Shown here: positions 55,537 through 64,000 of the stretch, in pieces
Position numbering within the stretch: the stretch's first letter is position 1
How the letters are laid out: each line of letters begins with the position of its first letter
DNA from: Alphaproteobacteria bacterium
Lineage (GTDB): Bacteria > Pseudomonadota > Alphaproteobacteria > SMXQ01
Direction of reading: 5' to 3'
Length of the DNA stretch: 64,000 nt
NCBI GenBank assembly: GCA_009380075.1
Contig: WHSO01000005.1
Coordinates: forward strand, 22,646-86,645
The notes under the pieces: generated by a model
Databases searched by the model: none
What the model saw: only the letters and a program-made list of their open reading frames with translations
What the model was told of the DNA's origin: nothing
Position numbers and translations under genes: made by a program

Positions 55537-57162
55537 CTAGCCGGCCATGCTCAGCCTGGATGCTGGTTGCGCATGCGCAGATGTTGGCTGCACGGCGTCG
55601 TCGGCGTGTTCCGTTTCCGTCGGCGCGGCGCCGGCGGCTGGAGTGCGGTCGGGCAGAACGAGCGTGACGACGGTGCCTTCGCCCGGCCGGCTTTCGATCT
55701 CGAGCGCGCCGCCGAGCACCTCGGCGAGCTTCTGGCACAGGGGCAGGCCGAGGCCTTTCCCCGGATGGGCGCCGTCCTGGTTATTTTCAACCTGTCCGAA
55801 CGGCGTGCAGGCGATCAGGATTTCCCCTTCCGACATGCCAATGCCGCGATCGATGACACGGATGCGGGTGTCGTCGCCCGACTGCTGGTCGATGGCGATA
55901 TCTATGCGGCTTCCGGGCGGCGAAAACTTGATCGCGTTGGACAGGAGATTGACCATGATGCGGCGCAGGATGTCGGGGTCCGTCTCGATCTGACGGGGCG
56001 GTCCCGAAGTCGTGACCTCGATGTTGTGACCCGATTGCTTCAGCGGTGCCGCCGCCGCGCGGACGGCCCGGCGCGCCGCTTCGGAGAGGTCCAGTGTCCT
56101 CGGTGCGACGTCCATCTTCCGGTTTTCCGCCTTCACGAGGTCGAGGACGTCCTCGATCATGAGGAGGAGGTTCTGGCCGGAATTGTAGATGTCGACGATG
56201 TAGGACTTGTAGTGCGGGTTGTCGAGGGGACCCCTGATCTCGTCACGGATCAACTGGGCGAAGCCGATAATGGAGTTCAGTGGGGTGCGCAACTCGTGGC
56301 CCATGTGTGCGAGAAACTCGTTCTTCGCGTCATTGGCCGACTTCAGGCGCCAGATGCGGGCGGTCAGGCGAAGGTTGGCGTCGTGCTCGCCGCGCATGAT
56401 CTTCTGGAAGGTCCAGACGAAGAAGACGAGGGCGAGGAATGTCAGGACGAAGGCGACGGCGATCACGACCAGGTCCCGCCGCTTGAGCGCTTCGACGCCG
56501 GCGACCATCGGGGTTACGTCGCGAAAGACTTCGGCCATCCCTTCGACGGGGCCGTTGGGTCCCTGCGCGCGAATGGGAACGAGGTTCGACAGCACCCAGC
56601 GGTTCGCCACCACCCCTTCGAACGTGTCGAAGGAACGGTGGAACTGAAGATCGGCAGTGTCATTCCCGGCAAGCGCGCCGAGAAAGTGGGGATCGCGGCC
56701 GTGGTCGACGCCGATCCGGGAGCGATCGGAGGAAAAGACGGTGAATCCCCTGGGGTCGTAAATGTTCACCTTCAGCACCGGCACGCCGCGCGCCTGATCG
56801 GCGAGGTCGCCGGCCAGGGCGGCCGTCTGGGGCAGGCTGCGGATCGCCTCCGCGCCCTGCTGGTGGGCCGAGGCCACGAAGGCGCGGTGGCGCTGCCAGA
56901 GCGTGTTGGTGAAGCTTCGAATGAAATTGGAGTTGTTCTCGGCCGCAAGTGCGGTCAATTGCGTGCGTCGGCCCGAGTCGTTGGCCAGGATCACGACGAG
57001 GGCGGCAACGATCAGAACCGCGGCCGCGCCGAGCGCGAAATTGAATGTTAGCCGAAAGTAACCGGCGCGTGGAATCGGCGCGCGTTCAAAGTGATCGGAC
57101 ACGAAATCTCCTGATACGGCCAAGGGCCCGCGTTTGATCTTATTGGGCCGATGGAACCGCAT
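55537..57162 (-). CDS. Membrane-bound sensor histidine kinase
   Basis: Two TM segments flanking a ~200-aa sensor region; LAHMGHELRTPLNSIIGFAQLI (H box), NLLSNAIKF (N box), VIDRGIGMSEGEI, HPGKGLGLPLCQKL. Confidence 0.94.
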   Translation of the reverse strand: MRFHRPNKIKRGPLAVSGDFVSDHFERAPIPRAGYFRLTFNFALGAAAVLIVAALVVILANDSGRRTQLTALAAENNSNFIRSFTNTLWQRHRAFVASAHQQGAEAIRSLPQTAALAGDLADQARGVPVLKVNIYDPRGFTVFSSDRSRIGVDHGRDPHFLGALAGNDTADLQFHRSFDTFEGVVANRWVLSNLVPIRAQGPNGPVEGMAEVFRDVTPMVAGVEALKRRDLVVIAVAFVLTFLALVFFVWTFQKIMRGEHDANLRLTARIWRLKSANDAKNEFLAHMGHELRTPLNSIIGFAQLIRDEIRGPLDNPHYKSYIVDIYNSGQNLLLMIEDVLDLVKAENRKMDVAPRTLDLSEAARRAVRAAAAPLKQSGHNIEVTTSGPPRQIETDPDILRRIMVNLLSNAIKFSPPGSRIDIAIDQQSGDDTRIRVIDRGIGMSEGEILIACTPFGQVENNQDGAHPGKGLGLPLCQKLAEVLGGALEIESRPGEGTVVTLVLPDRTPAAGAAPTETEHADDAVQPTSAHAQPASRLSMAG

Positions 57163-57453
57163 TCGTTGGCTTCCACCGCAACTTTATGCGACCGAAATGC
57201 TTAACTTTCGTTTAATCACCATGACGAGATCGCCGCCGCGAACCGCACTGTGGGGCGATGGCCGGTTTTGTTCGTGCCAAAATGCGGCACCGGATTTGCT
57301 GACGTCATGTCAGCCGATATCAGTACGTGAAATCGGACCGCGCGTGTCAGGTTGTGCTGGCTGCGAAAGATGGGGGTTGGTTAACGATACGTTTATCAAC
57401 CTCGACAGACGCCGGGAGTCCCCTGGTCTGGAGATTTGATTTTTTTATACCGA

Positions 57454-58359
57454 TCAGGGCCAGAGGACTTCGGGCGGCAAGCTCATCAGGATGGCTTCCG
57501 TGTTGCCGCCGGTCCTGAGGCCAAACTGGGTACCGCGGTCGTAAAGAAGGTTGAACTCGGCGTAGCGTCCGCGGCGGATCAACTGGTGGCGGCGCTGGTC
57601 GTCGGTCCAGCCGTCGCTCATCCGTGCCGCGACGATGCGCGGATAGACCTCCAGGAACGCTTCGCCCACGGCGCGGGTGAAGGCGAAATCCGCGTCCCAG
57701 TCTCCGCTGTCGAGGTCATCATAGAAGATGCCGCCGAGGCCGCGCGGCTCGTCCCGGTGGGGCAGGAAGAAATACTCGTCGCACCACGCCTTGAAGCGGG
57801 GATAGTAGTCCGGGTCGGCGGCGTTGCAGGCGGCCCGCAGCGCAGCATGGAAGGTCTGCGCATCCTCCCGCGCCGCGGCTCCGTCGGGAAACATCGGCGT
57901 GATGTCGGCGCCTCCACCGAACCACCCCTTGGCGGTGACGATGTGCCGCGTGTTCATGTGCACCGCCGGCACCAGCGGCGAGCGCATGTGAGCGACGAGC
58001 GAAATTCCCGACGCCCAGAACCGCCCGCCCGACGCGTCAGCGCCGGGGATCTGCCTCGCGAACTCCGGGGCGAAGGTCCCGAATACGGTCGAGACGTTGA
58101 CGCCGACCTTCTCGAACACCCGTCCGCGCATCACTGCCATGACGCCACCGCCGCCGTCGGCGTCGCCCCGTGGCGGCCGTTTCCAGGCGGTGCGCGCGAA
58201 CCGGCCCGGAGGGATGCCCGCAACCTTGCCGAGAGCGGGGCCGTTAAGCGCGTCCTCGATGCCCTCGAAGGCGGCGCAGACGCGATCGCGCAGGGATTCG
58301 AACCAGGCGCGCGCGTCGTCCTTGCGGCGAGACATGTCTGTTCCCTCGATGGCGGTCAT
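57454..58359 (-). CDS. hemF: Oxygen-dependent coproporphyrinogen III oxidase
   Basis: [69 protein letters not shown]. Confidence 0.97.
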   Translation of the reverse strand: MTAIEGTDMSRRKDDARAWFESLRDRVCAAFEGIEDALNGPALGKVAGIPPGRFARTAWKRPPRGDADGGGGVMAVMRGRVFEKVGVNVSTVFGTFAPEFARQIPGADASGGRFWASGISLVAHMRSPLVPAVHMNTRHIVTAKGWFGGGADITPMFPDGAAAREDAQTFHAALRAACNAADPDYYPRFKAWCDEYFFLPHRDEPRGLGGIFYDDLDSGDWDADFAFTRAVGEAFLEVYPRIVAARMSDGWTDDQRRHQLIRRGRYAEFNLLYDRGTQFGLRTGGNTEAILMSLPPEVLWP

Positions 58360-58853
58360 CGGGCGCTCCCGGGAATCGCGTTTCGCGGATCGGCGCGGTC
58401 ACTTGGAAAGCCTCGGGTCTGACGCAGAGCTTCCCCAAGGACCACGGCCGCGGCGGTAGCAACATTAAGGCTGCGGGCGCTAGCGGCCAAGGGAATCGTC
58501 ACCGTGAGGTCGGCCGCGCGGTGAACGGCCTCGGGCGTGCCGGCCGATTCGCTGCCGAGCAGCAGCACGTCATCGTCGCCGTAGGCGACGGTGCGGAAGT
58601 CGGTTTCCCTGCGAGTGGTGAGCAGGATCAGCCGTCCCGGCGCGGTGATGGTGGATTTGAGTGCGTCAATGTCCGGGTAGCGGATTATATCGGCGAGAGC
58701 GATGTAATCGAGCCCGGCGCGCCGGAGTTTCGCGTCCGACAGAACGAATCCTGCCTGCCCGACGATGGCCACGCCGACGCCGAGGCAGGCACCGAGGAGC
58801 AGCATCGCGCCGGTGTTCTGGGGGATGTCGGGTTCGAAGAGCGCCAGGCGCAT
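58356..58853 (-). CDS. trmL: tRNA (cytidine(34)-2'-O)-methyltransferase
   Basis: [77 protein letters not shown]. Confidence 0.94.
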   Translation of the reverse strand: MRLALFEPDIPQNTGAMLLLGACLGVGVAIVGQAGFVLSDAKLRRAGLDYIALADIIRYPDIDALKSTITAPGRLILLTTRRETDFRTVAYGDDDVLLLGSESAGTPEAVHRAADLTVTIPLAASARSLNVATAAAVVLGEALRQTRGFPSDRADPRNAIPGSAR

Positions 58854-59094
58854 TCTCGTCGTTTTCGGTTTTCCAGTCGATCACAGCAGCGCTCGGCCGG
58901 CCGTCTCGATTGCATGTGGGGCGCCGCACGCAAAGGTATCACGCGGAGGTCTCGCAAACCGCCTGTTTCAGCGAAAAAGGGCCAGATTAGGGCTTTGCTT
59001 GACTGGCGATTTATATTACACCCAACGCCACCGAAACCACCCGTCCGGGGGCCGATTCCGGGACCCGGGGTGGCGCGTAAAGGGGAATTCACCA

Positions 59095-59643
59095 ATGTCC
59101 GATACCGTTCACGGTCACGGCGGCGAAGACGGCGAAACCCGCCGCGACTTCCTGGTCCTGGCCAGTGCCGCGCTTGGCGCTGCCGGCGCCGGCCTCGCCA
59201 TCTGGCCCCTGATCGACAGCATGAACCCGGCCAAGGACGTGCTGGCGCTGTCGACCATCGAGGTCGACCTCACGCCCATCGCGGTCGGCCAGCGCATCAC
59301 CGTGAAATGGCGCGGCAAGCCGGTGTTCGTCGATCACCGCAGCCCCGAGCAGATCGCCAAGGCGGCCGCAGACGACAACGCCAGTCTCAAGGACCCGCAA
59401 ACCGACAAGGACCGCGTCAAGAAGCCGGAATGGCTGGTGCTGGTCGGCGTCTGCACACATCTCGGCTGCGTGCCGCTGGGCCAGAAAGTCGGGCAGCCGC
59501 GGGGCGACTTCGGTGGCTGGTTCTGTCCGTGCCACGGATCGCACTACGATACGTCCGGCCGCATCCGCGTCGGTCCCGCGCCCGTGAACCTCGAGGTTCC
59601 GACCTACTCCTTCCTCAACGATACAACCTTGCGCATCGGCTAA
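59095..59643 (+). CDS. petA: Ubiquinol-cytochrome c reductase iron-sulfur subunit
   Basis: [58 protein letters not shown]. Confidence 0.97.
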   Translation: MSDTVHGHGGEDGETRRDFLVLASAALGAAGAGLAIWPLIDSMNPAKDVLALSTIEVDLTPIAVGQRITVKWRGKPVFVDHRSPEQIAKAAADDNASLKDPQTDKDRVKKPEWLVLVGVCTHLGCVPLGQKVGQPRGDFGGWFCPCHGSHYDTSGRIRVGPAPVNLEVPTYSFLNDTTLRIG

Positions 59644-59657
59644 AAGGGATCACCATC

Positions 59658-60872
59658 ATGAGCGCGTCCAGCCAGCAGCAGGGCCCTGTCGTCCGTTGGA
59701 TCGATCAGCGTCTGCCTATTTTCTCGTTCTTGCAGCACGAGCTTCATGAATATCCCACGCCGAAGAACCTGAACTACTGGTGGAATTTCGGATCCCTCGC
59801 CGGGATCGTGCTGGTGATCATGATCGCCACCGGAATCTTCCTGGCGATGAACTATACGCCGCACGTCGACCACGCGTTCGATTCGGTCGAGCGCATCATG
59901 CGCGACGTCAACTACGGCTGGCTGATCCGCTACGTTCACATGAACGGCGCGTCGATGTTCTTCCTCGTGGTCTACATCCACATTTTCCGGGGCCTCTATT
60001 ACGGCTCCTACAAGCCGCCGCGCGAGCTTCTATGGTGGCTCGGCCTCATTATCCTGCTCCTGATGATGGCAACCGCGTTCATGGGCTACGTCCTGCCGTG
60101 GGGCCAGATGAGCTTCTGGGGCGCCACCGTCATCACCAACCTGTTCTCGGCGATCCCCTGGGTGGGGGAGCCGATCGTGACCTGGCTGTGGGGTGGTTTC
60201 GCAGTGGACAATCCGACGCTGCAGCGCTTTTTCTCGCTTCACTACCTGTTGCCCTTCGTCATCGTCGCCGTCGTCATGCTCCATCTGGTTGCGCTGCACA
60301 CGGCGAAGTCCAACAATCCGCTCGGCATCGATCCCAAGAGCGACAAGGACACCATTCCCTTCCATCCGTACTACACGATCAAGGACAGCTTCGGCCTCGG
60401 CGTGCTGCTGATCGTCTACATGGCGCTGGTGTTCTACGCGCCCAACGCGCTGGGCGAGGCCGAGAACTACGTCCCCGCCAACCCGCTGCAGACGCCGGAA
60501 GAAATCGTCCCGGAATGGTACCTGCTGCCGTTCTACGCCATCCTGCGCTCGGTGCCGGACAAGCTCGGCGGAGTGGTGCTGATGTTCGCCTCGATCTTCA
60601 TCCTGTTCGTGCTGCCGTGGCTCGATACCTCCAAGGTGCGCTCGGCGAGGTTCCGTCCGATCTACAGGCAGGTGTTCTGGATATTCGTCCTCGCCTGCAT
60701 CGTCCTGGGCTGGGCCGGTGCCCAGAAGCCGGAAGGCGCGGCGCTGATGATCGGCCGGCTGGCGACTGCCTATTATTTCTTCCATCTGCTGATCCTGATG
60801 CCGATCCTGGGCAAGTTCGAGAAGACTCGACCCTTGCCCGAAAGCATCTCCCAGCCGGTCCTCAAGAACTAG
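59658..60872 (+). CDS. petB: Cytochrome b (bc1 complex)
   Basis: [72 protein letters not shown]. Confidence 0.97.
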   Translation: MSASSQQQGPVVRWIDQRLPIFSFLQHELHEYPTPKNLNYWWNFGSLAGIVLVIMIATGIFLAMNYTPHVDHAFDSVERIMRDVNYGWLIRYVHMNGASMFFLVVYIHIFRGLYYGSYKPPRELLWWLGLIILLLMMATAFMGYVLPWGQMSFWGATVITNLFSAIPWVGEPIVTWLWGGFAVDNPTLQRFFSLHYLLPFVIVAVVMLHLVALHTAKSNNPLGIDPKSDKDTIPFHPYYTIKDSFGLGVLLIVYMALVFYAPNALGEAENYVPANPLQTPEEIVPEWYLLPFYAILRSVPDKLGGVVLMFASIFILFVLPWLDTSKVRSARFRPIYRQVFWIFVLACIVLGWAGAQKPEGAALMIGRLATAYYFFHLLILMPILGKFEKTRPLPESISQPVLKN

Positions 60873-60890
60873 GCGCGGGAGACGCTTATC

Positions 60891-61649
60891 ATGACAATTT
60901 TCAAGTTCACCGCCGCGGCTGCCGTGACCGCCCTGCTGGCATTTACCGCCGCCGCGAGTGAGGCTCCCGTGCCACCCGCGCAGTCGTGGTCGTTCTCCGG
61001 CCCCTTCGGCACCTACGACCGTGCGGCGCTCCAGCGCGGCTTCCAGGTGTATAAGGAAGTGTGCGCCGGCTGCCATTCGTTGCGGCACGTCTACTACCGC
61101 GACCTTGCCGCGCTCGGCTACAACGAGGACGAGATCAAGGCGATTGCCGCCTCCGTCGAGGTGCAGGACGGTCCCAACGACCAGGGTGAGATGTTCACGC
61201 GCCCTGGCCGGCCCTACGACCGTTTCAAGTCGCCGTTCCCCAACGACAACGCGGCGCGCGCGGCGAATAACGGGGCGTTGCCACCCGACCTCAGCGTTAT
61301 CACCAAGGCGCGGCCGCACGGCCACGACTATCTCTATGCCCTGATGACCGGCTACAAGGAGCCGCCCGCGGACATGAAGATGACCGAGGGTATGCAGTAC
61401 AACACCGCCTACGCGGGAAACCAGATCGCCATGGTGCCGCCGTTGTCGGAAGGGTCGATCGAATACAAGGACGGGACCAAGGCCACCGTGCCGCAGATGG
61501 CCAGGGACGTGACCGTGTTCCTTGCCTGGACGGCGGAACCCGAAATGGAGGAACGCAAGCGCCTCGGCTACAAGGTCCTGCTGTTCCTGCTGGTGCTGAC
61601 CGGCGTGCTCTATGCGGCAATGCGCCGGGTCTGGTCCAAGGTGCATTAA
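60891..61649 (+). CDS. petC: Cytochrome c1
   Basis: QVYKEVCAGCHSLRHVYYRDL (CxxCH), ARAANNGALPPDLSVITKARPHG, C-terminal TM anchor. Confidence 0.97.
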   Translation: MTIFKFTAAAAVTALLAFTAAASEAPVPPAQSWSFSGPFGTYDRAALQRGFQVYKEVCAGCHSLRHVYYRDLAALGYNEDEIKAIAASVEVQDGPNDQGEMFTRPGRPYDRFKSPFPNDNAARAANNGALPPDLSVITKARPHGHDYLYALMTGYKEPPADMKMTEGMQYNTAYAGNQIAMVPPLSEGSIEYKDGTKATVPQMARDVTVFLAWTAEPEMEERKRLGYKVLLFLLVLTGVLYAAMRRVWSKVH

Positions 61650-61673
61650 GGCAACGCGCGTACCGATCGGTCA

Positions 61674-61698
61674 AAAGGCCGGGCTCCGCCCGGCCTTT
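61674..61698 (+). terminator. Rho-independent-like terminator after petC
   Basis: AAAGGCCGGGC-TCC-GCCCGGCCTTT hairpin just downstream of petC stop. Confidence 0.85.
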
Positions 61699-61759
61699 GT
61701 CGTTATAGTTCGGTGCGTCGCGCGGAGGTGCGGCGGAACCAGGGGAAGCCGGGGGTTTC

Positions 61760-62635
61760 ATGGCGGAAGCGGTGCTTGGGATCATCGGGGGCTCGGGTCT
61801 CTACGACATCGAGGGCCTGACCGGCACGCACTGGCGGCGCGTCGCGAGCCCGTACGGGGAGACCTCGGACGAATTCCTGTTCGGCGGCCTGGCCGGCCGT
61901 GACGTCGTGTTCTGCCCGCGCCACGGCCGCGGGCACCGGATTCCCCCTTCGGACGTCAATTTCCGCGCCAATATCGACGCCCTGAAGCGCGTGGGCTGCA
62001 CCGAAATCATCTCCCTCAGCGCTGTCGGCTCGTTGAGCGAATCACTCGCCCCCGGCACCTTCGTCCTCGTCGACCAGTTCATCGACCGCACGTTCGCACG
62101 CGAACGATCCTTTTTCGGCACCGGCATGGTCGCCCATGTGTCGATGGCGCATCCCGTCTGCGCGCGCCTCGGCGATGCGCTGGAGGTGGCGGCACGCGCC
62201 GAGGGCATCCCGGTCGCTCGCGGCGGCACCTATGTGGTGATGGAGGGGCCGCAGTTCTCGTCCCTGGCCGAGGCCGAGCTCTACCGGTCCTGGGGCGCGG
62301 CGGTAGTGGGCATGACCAATATGCCGGAAGGCAAGCTCGCCCGCGAGGCCGAGATGTGCTACGCGACCGTTGCCATGGTCACCGATTACGATTGCTGGCA
62401 TCCGGGCCATGACAGCGTGACGGTCGACGCGGTCATCGGAGTACTCCTGGCGAATGCGGCGAAGGCCCGCGGCCTGATCGCGCGTCTGGTGCCCGCCCTC
62501 GTGCCGCCGGAGACGCAGTGCCCGAAAGGTTGTCACGCCGCGCTCGACCACGCCATGATCACGGCACCCGGCGCGCGCGATCCCGAGCTGCTCGCGCGCC
62601 TCGATGCTGTCGCGGGACGGGTGCTGAAGGACTGA
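61760..62635 (+). CDS. mtnP: S-methyl-5'-thioadenosine phosphorylase
   Basis: LGIIGGSGLYDIEGL, FCPRHGRGHRIPPSDVNFRANI, VVMEGPQFSSLAEAELYRSWGAAVVGMTNMPEGKLAREAEMCY. Confidence 0.96.
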   Translation: MAEAVLGIIGGSGLYDIEGLTGTHWRRVASPYGETSDEFLFGGLAGRDVVFCPRHGRGHRIPPSDVNFRANIDALKRVGCTEIISLSAVGSLSESLAPGTFVLVDQFIDRTFARERSFFGTGMVAHVSMAHPVCARLGDALEVAARAEGIPVARGGTYVVMEGPQFSSLAEAELYRSWGAAVVGMTNMPEGKLAREAEMCYATVAMVTDYDCWHPGHDSVTVDAVIGVLLANAAKARGLIARLVPALVPPETQCPKGCHAALDHAMITAPGARDPELLARLDAVAGRVLKD

Positions 62636-62644
62636 GTGTCAATG

Positions 62645-62676
62645 AAAAGGGCCGGCGGTCGCCCGCCGGCCCTTCG
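62645..62676. terminator. Hairpin between convergent mtnP and dienelactone hydrolase genes (likely bidirectional terminator)
   Basis: AAGGGCCGGCGG-TCGC-CCGCCGGCCCTT, perfect 12-bp stem. Confidence 0.85.
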
Positions 62677-62697
62677 TCGCGGTAGCGGCACCAGCGC

Positions 62698-63381
62698 CTA
62701 GGCGCTGACCTTGCTGAGATGCTCGCTCAGGAATTCCAGGGTGCGTGAGCGTGCGGTCTTGGCGGCGGCCTCGTTGTAGGAGCCGCGGTGGTCGCAGTTG
62801 AACCCGTGACCGGCGCCGTCATAGAGGTACACCGGCACCTGCGGCTGGCCCTGCTTGATCTTTTCCACCTTTTCGGGGCCGATGCCCTTGTCCTCCTTGC
62901 CGATGTGGCAGATCGTCGGGCACTTCGGCTTTTCGTTGGCGAAGTCGGCCGCGTTGCCGCCGTAATAGGACACCGCCGCGTCGAAGTTGCCCCGCGTCGC
63001 GGCGATCCAGGCGACCGAGCCGCCGAAGCAGTAGCCGATGATGGCGACCTTGCCGGCGTCCTTGCGGATCGCTTCTGCCGCCGCCTGGGAGTCGGCCAGG
63101 GAATCGTCCCAGTTCAGCTTGGCGCGGGTGGCCTTGCCCTTTTCCTGGTCCTCGGGCCCGTAGCCGAGTTCGAGGTTGCGTTCGACGCGGTCGAACAGCG
63201 CCGGCGCGATGGCGACATAGCCGTCCTTGGCGTAGCCGTCGCAGACTTCCTTGATGTGCTTGTTGGCGCCGAAAATCTCCTGGATGATGACGACGCCGCC
63301 CTTGGGCTTGCCGGCCGGGTCCGCTCGATAGGCGCCGAGTTCGAAGCCGTCTTTGGATTTCAGCTTAATCATTTGTCCCAT
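62698..63381 (-). CDS. Dienelactone hydrolase family protein
   Basis: GGVVIIQEIFGANKHIKEVCDGYAKDGYVAIAPALFDR, VAIIGYCFGGSVAWIAA (Cys nucleophile), YDGAGHGFNCDHRGSYNEAAA. Confidence 0.95.
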   Translation of the reverse strand: MGQMIKLKSKDGFELGAYRADPAGKPKGGVVIIQEIFGANKHIKEVCDGYAKDGYVAIAPALFDRVERNLELGYGPEDQEKGKATRAKLNWDDSLADSQAAAEAIRKDAGKVAIIGYCFGGSVAWIAATRGNFDAAVSYYGGNAADFANEKPKCPTICHIGKEDKGIGPEKVEKIKQGQPQVPVYLYDGAGHGFNCDHRGSYNEAAAKTARSRTLEFLSEHLSKVSA

Positions 63382-63528
63382 GCTGGGTTCTCCCTGATTT
63401 CTTGGTTGCAGATAGGGGTGAATGGATCCCCGTCGGGGGCATCCCCGGAAATACGGGCGAATTGTAAAGGCTGTGGCGGGCGCTGGCAAATGGCGGTTCT
63501 GTGACAACTGCACGCGGCGGGAATTCCC

Positions 63529-64000
63529 CTACACGTTGAAGCGGAATTCGATCACGTCACCGTCCTGGACGACATAATCCTTGCCCTCGGTCCGCATCTT
63601 GCCCGCCGCGCGCGCGCCCTGTTCGCCGCCGCAGGCGATATAGTCCGCGTAGGAAATTGTTTCTGCTGCGATAAAGCCGCGTTCGAAATCGGTATGGATG
63701 CAGCCCGCGGCCTGGGGTGCGCGAAATCCCTTCGGAATCGTCCAGGCGCGGGCCTCCTTGGGCCCCGCCGTAAAATAGGTGATCAGGCCGAGCAGCCTGT
63801 AGCCCTCGCGGATCAGCCGGGTGAGGCCCGGCTCCTCGAGCCCCAATTCCGCGAGGAACGCCTTGCGTTCCCCGGCGTCGGTGAGCTGCGCGACCTCCGC
63901 CTCGATGGCGGCCGAGATGACGACGGTGCCAGCGCCCTCGGCGGTGGCCTTTCGCGCCACCCTCTCGGAATACTCGTTGCCGGTGGCGGCGGAGCCTTCG
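63529..64000 (-). CDS. ychF: Redox-regulated ATPase YchF, C-terminal part (continues past window end)
   Basis: [61 protein letters not shown]...[50 protein letters not shown]; frame open to window edge. Confidence 0.95.
   Translation of the reverse strand, partial: EGSAATGNEYSERVARKATAEGAGTVVISAAIEAEVAQLTDAGERKAFLAELGLEEPGLTRLIREGYRLLGLITYFTAGPKEARAWTIPKGFRAPQAAGCIHTDFERGFIAAETISYADYIACGGEQGARAAGKMRTEGKDYVVQDGDVIEFRFNV

Noticed and set aside
58980-59030. Possible promoter TTGACT...TATATT upstream of petA
   Set aside because: Spacing between the boxes is too short for a sigma70 promoter; not supportable without transcript data.

Overview
This is a GC-rich, alphaproteobacterial-type chromosomal window, judged from gene content and style; taxonomy was not computed. 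Ends: it opens in a partial unknown CDS and closes in a partial ychF. Housekeeping content: tandem trkH, folE, apaG, metZ behind a recognisable SAM-II riboswitch, an Rrf2 regulator, tRNA-Gly(CCC), an MFS transporter, hyuA/hyuB, a lipid-linked sugar/PAP2 cluster, and a queuosine supercluster (queC, VUT transporter, queF, tgt, queA, queG, plus an 85-aa membrane protein). Accessory block: roughly 24.2-44 kb is a metabolic island. It holds a MarR regulator, class II aldolase, three Fe(II)/2OG (TauD/TfdA) oxygenases, an SDR, a free-standing adenylation-PCP-thioesterase protein, flavin monooxygenase and reductase, two alpha/beta hydrolases, a RibB-type protein, TctABC and a ThDP enzyme. Downstream content: a MoxR/DUF58/BatA-like cluster, NUDIX, CCA-transferase, a histidine kinase, hemF, trmL, the bc1 complex, mtnP and a dienelactone hydrolase. 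The strongest candidates for something undescribed are: (i) seven perfect copies of a 7-bp repeat abutting the RBS of the A-T-TE gene, a possible phase-variable switch, together with its oxygenase neighbours; (ii) the uncharacterised 85-aa membrane protein at the end of the queuosine operon; (iii) the 34-aa membrane ORF; (iv) the tandem PAP2 protein beside ArnT/ArnC-like genes. No CRISPR array, IS element, prophage or rRNA was recognised. All family calls come from reading motifs, not from database searches.
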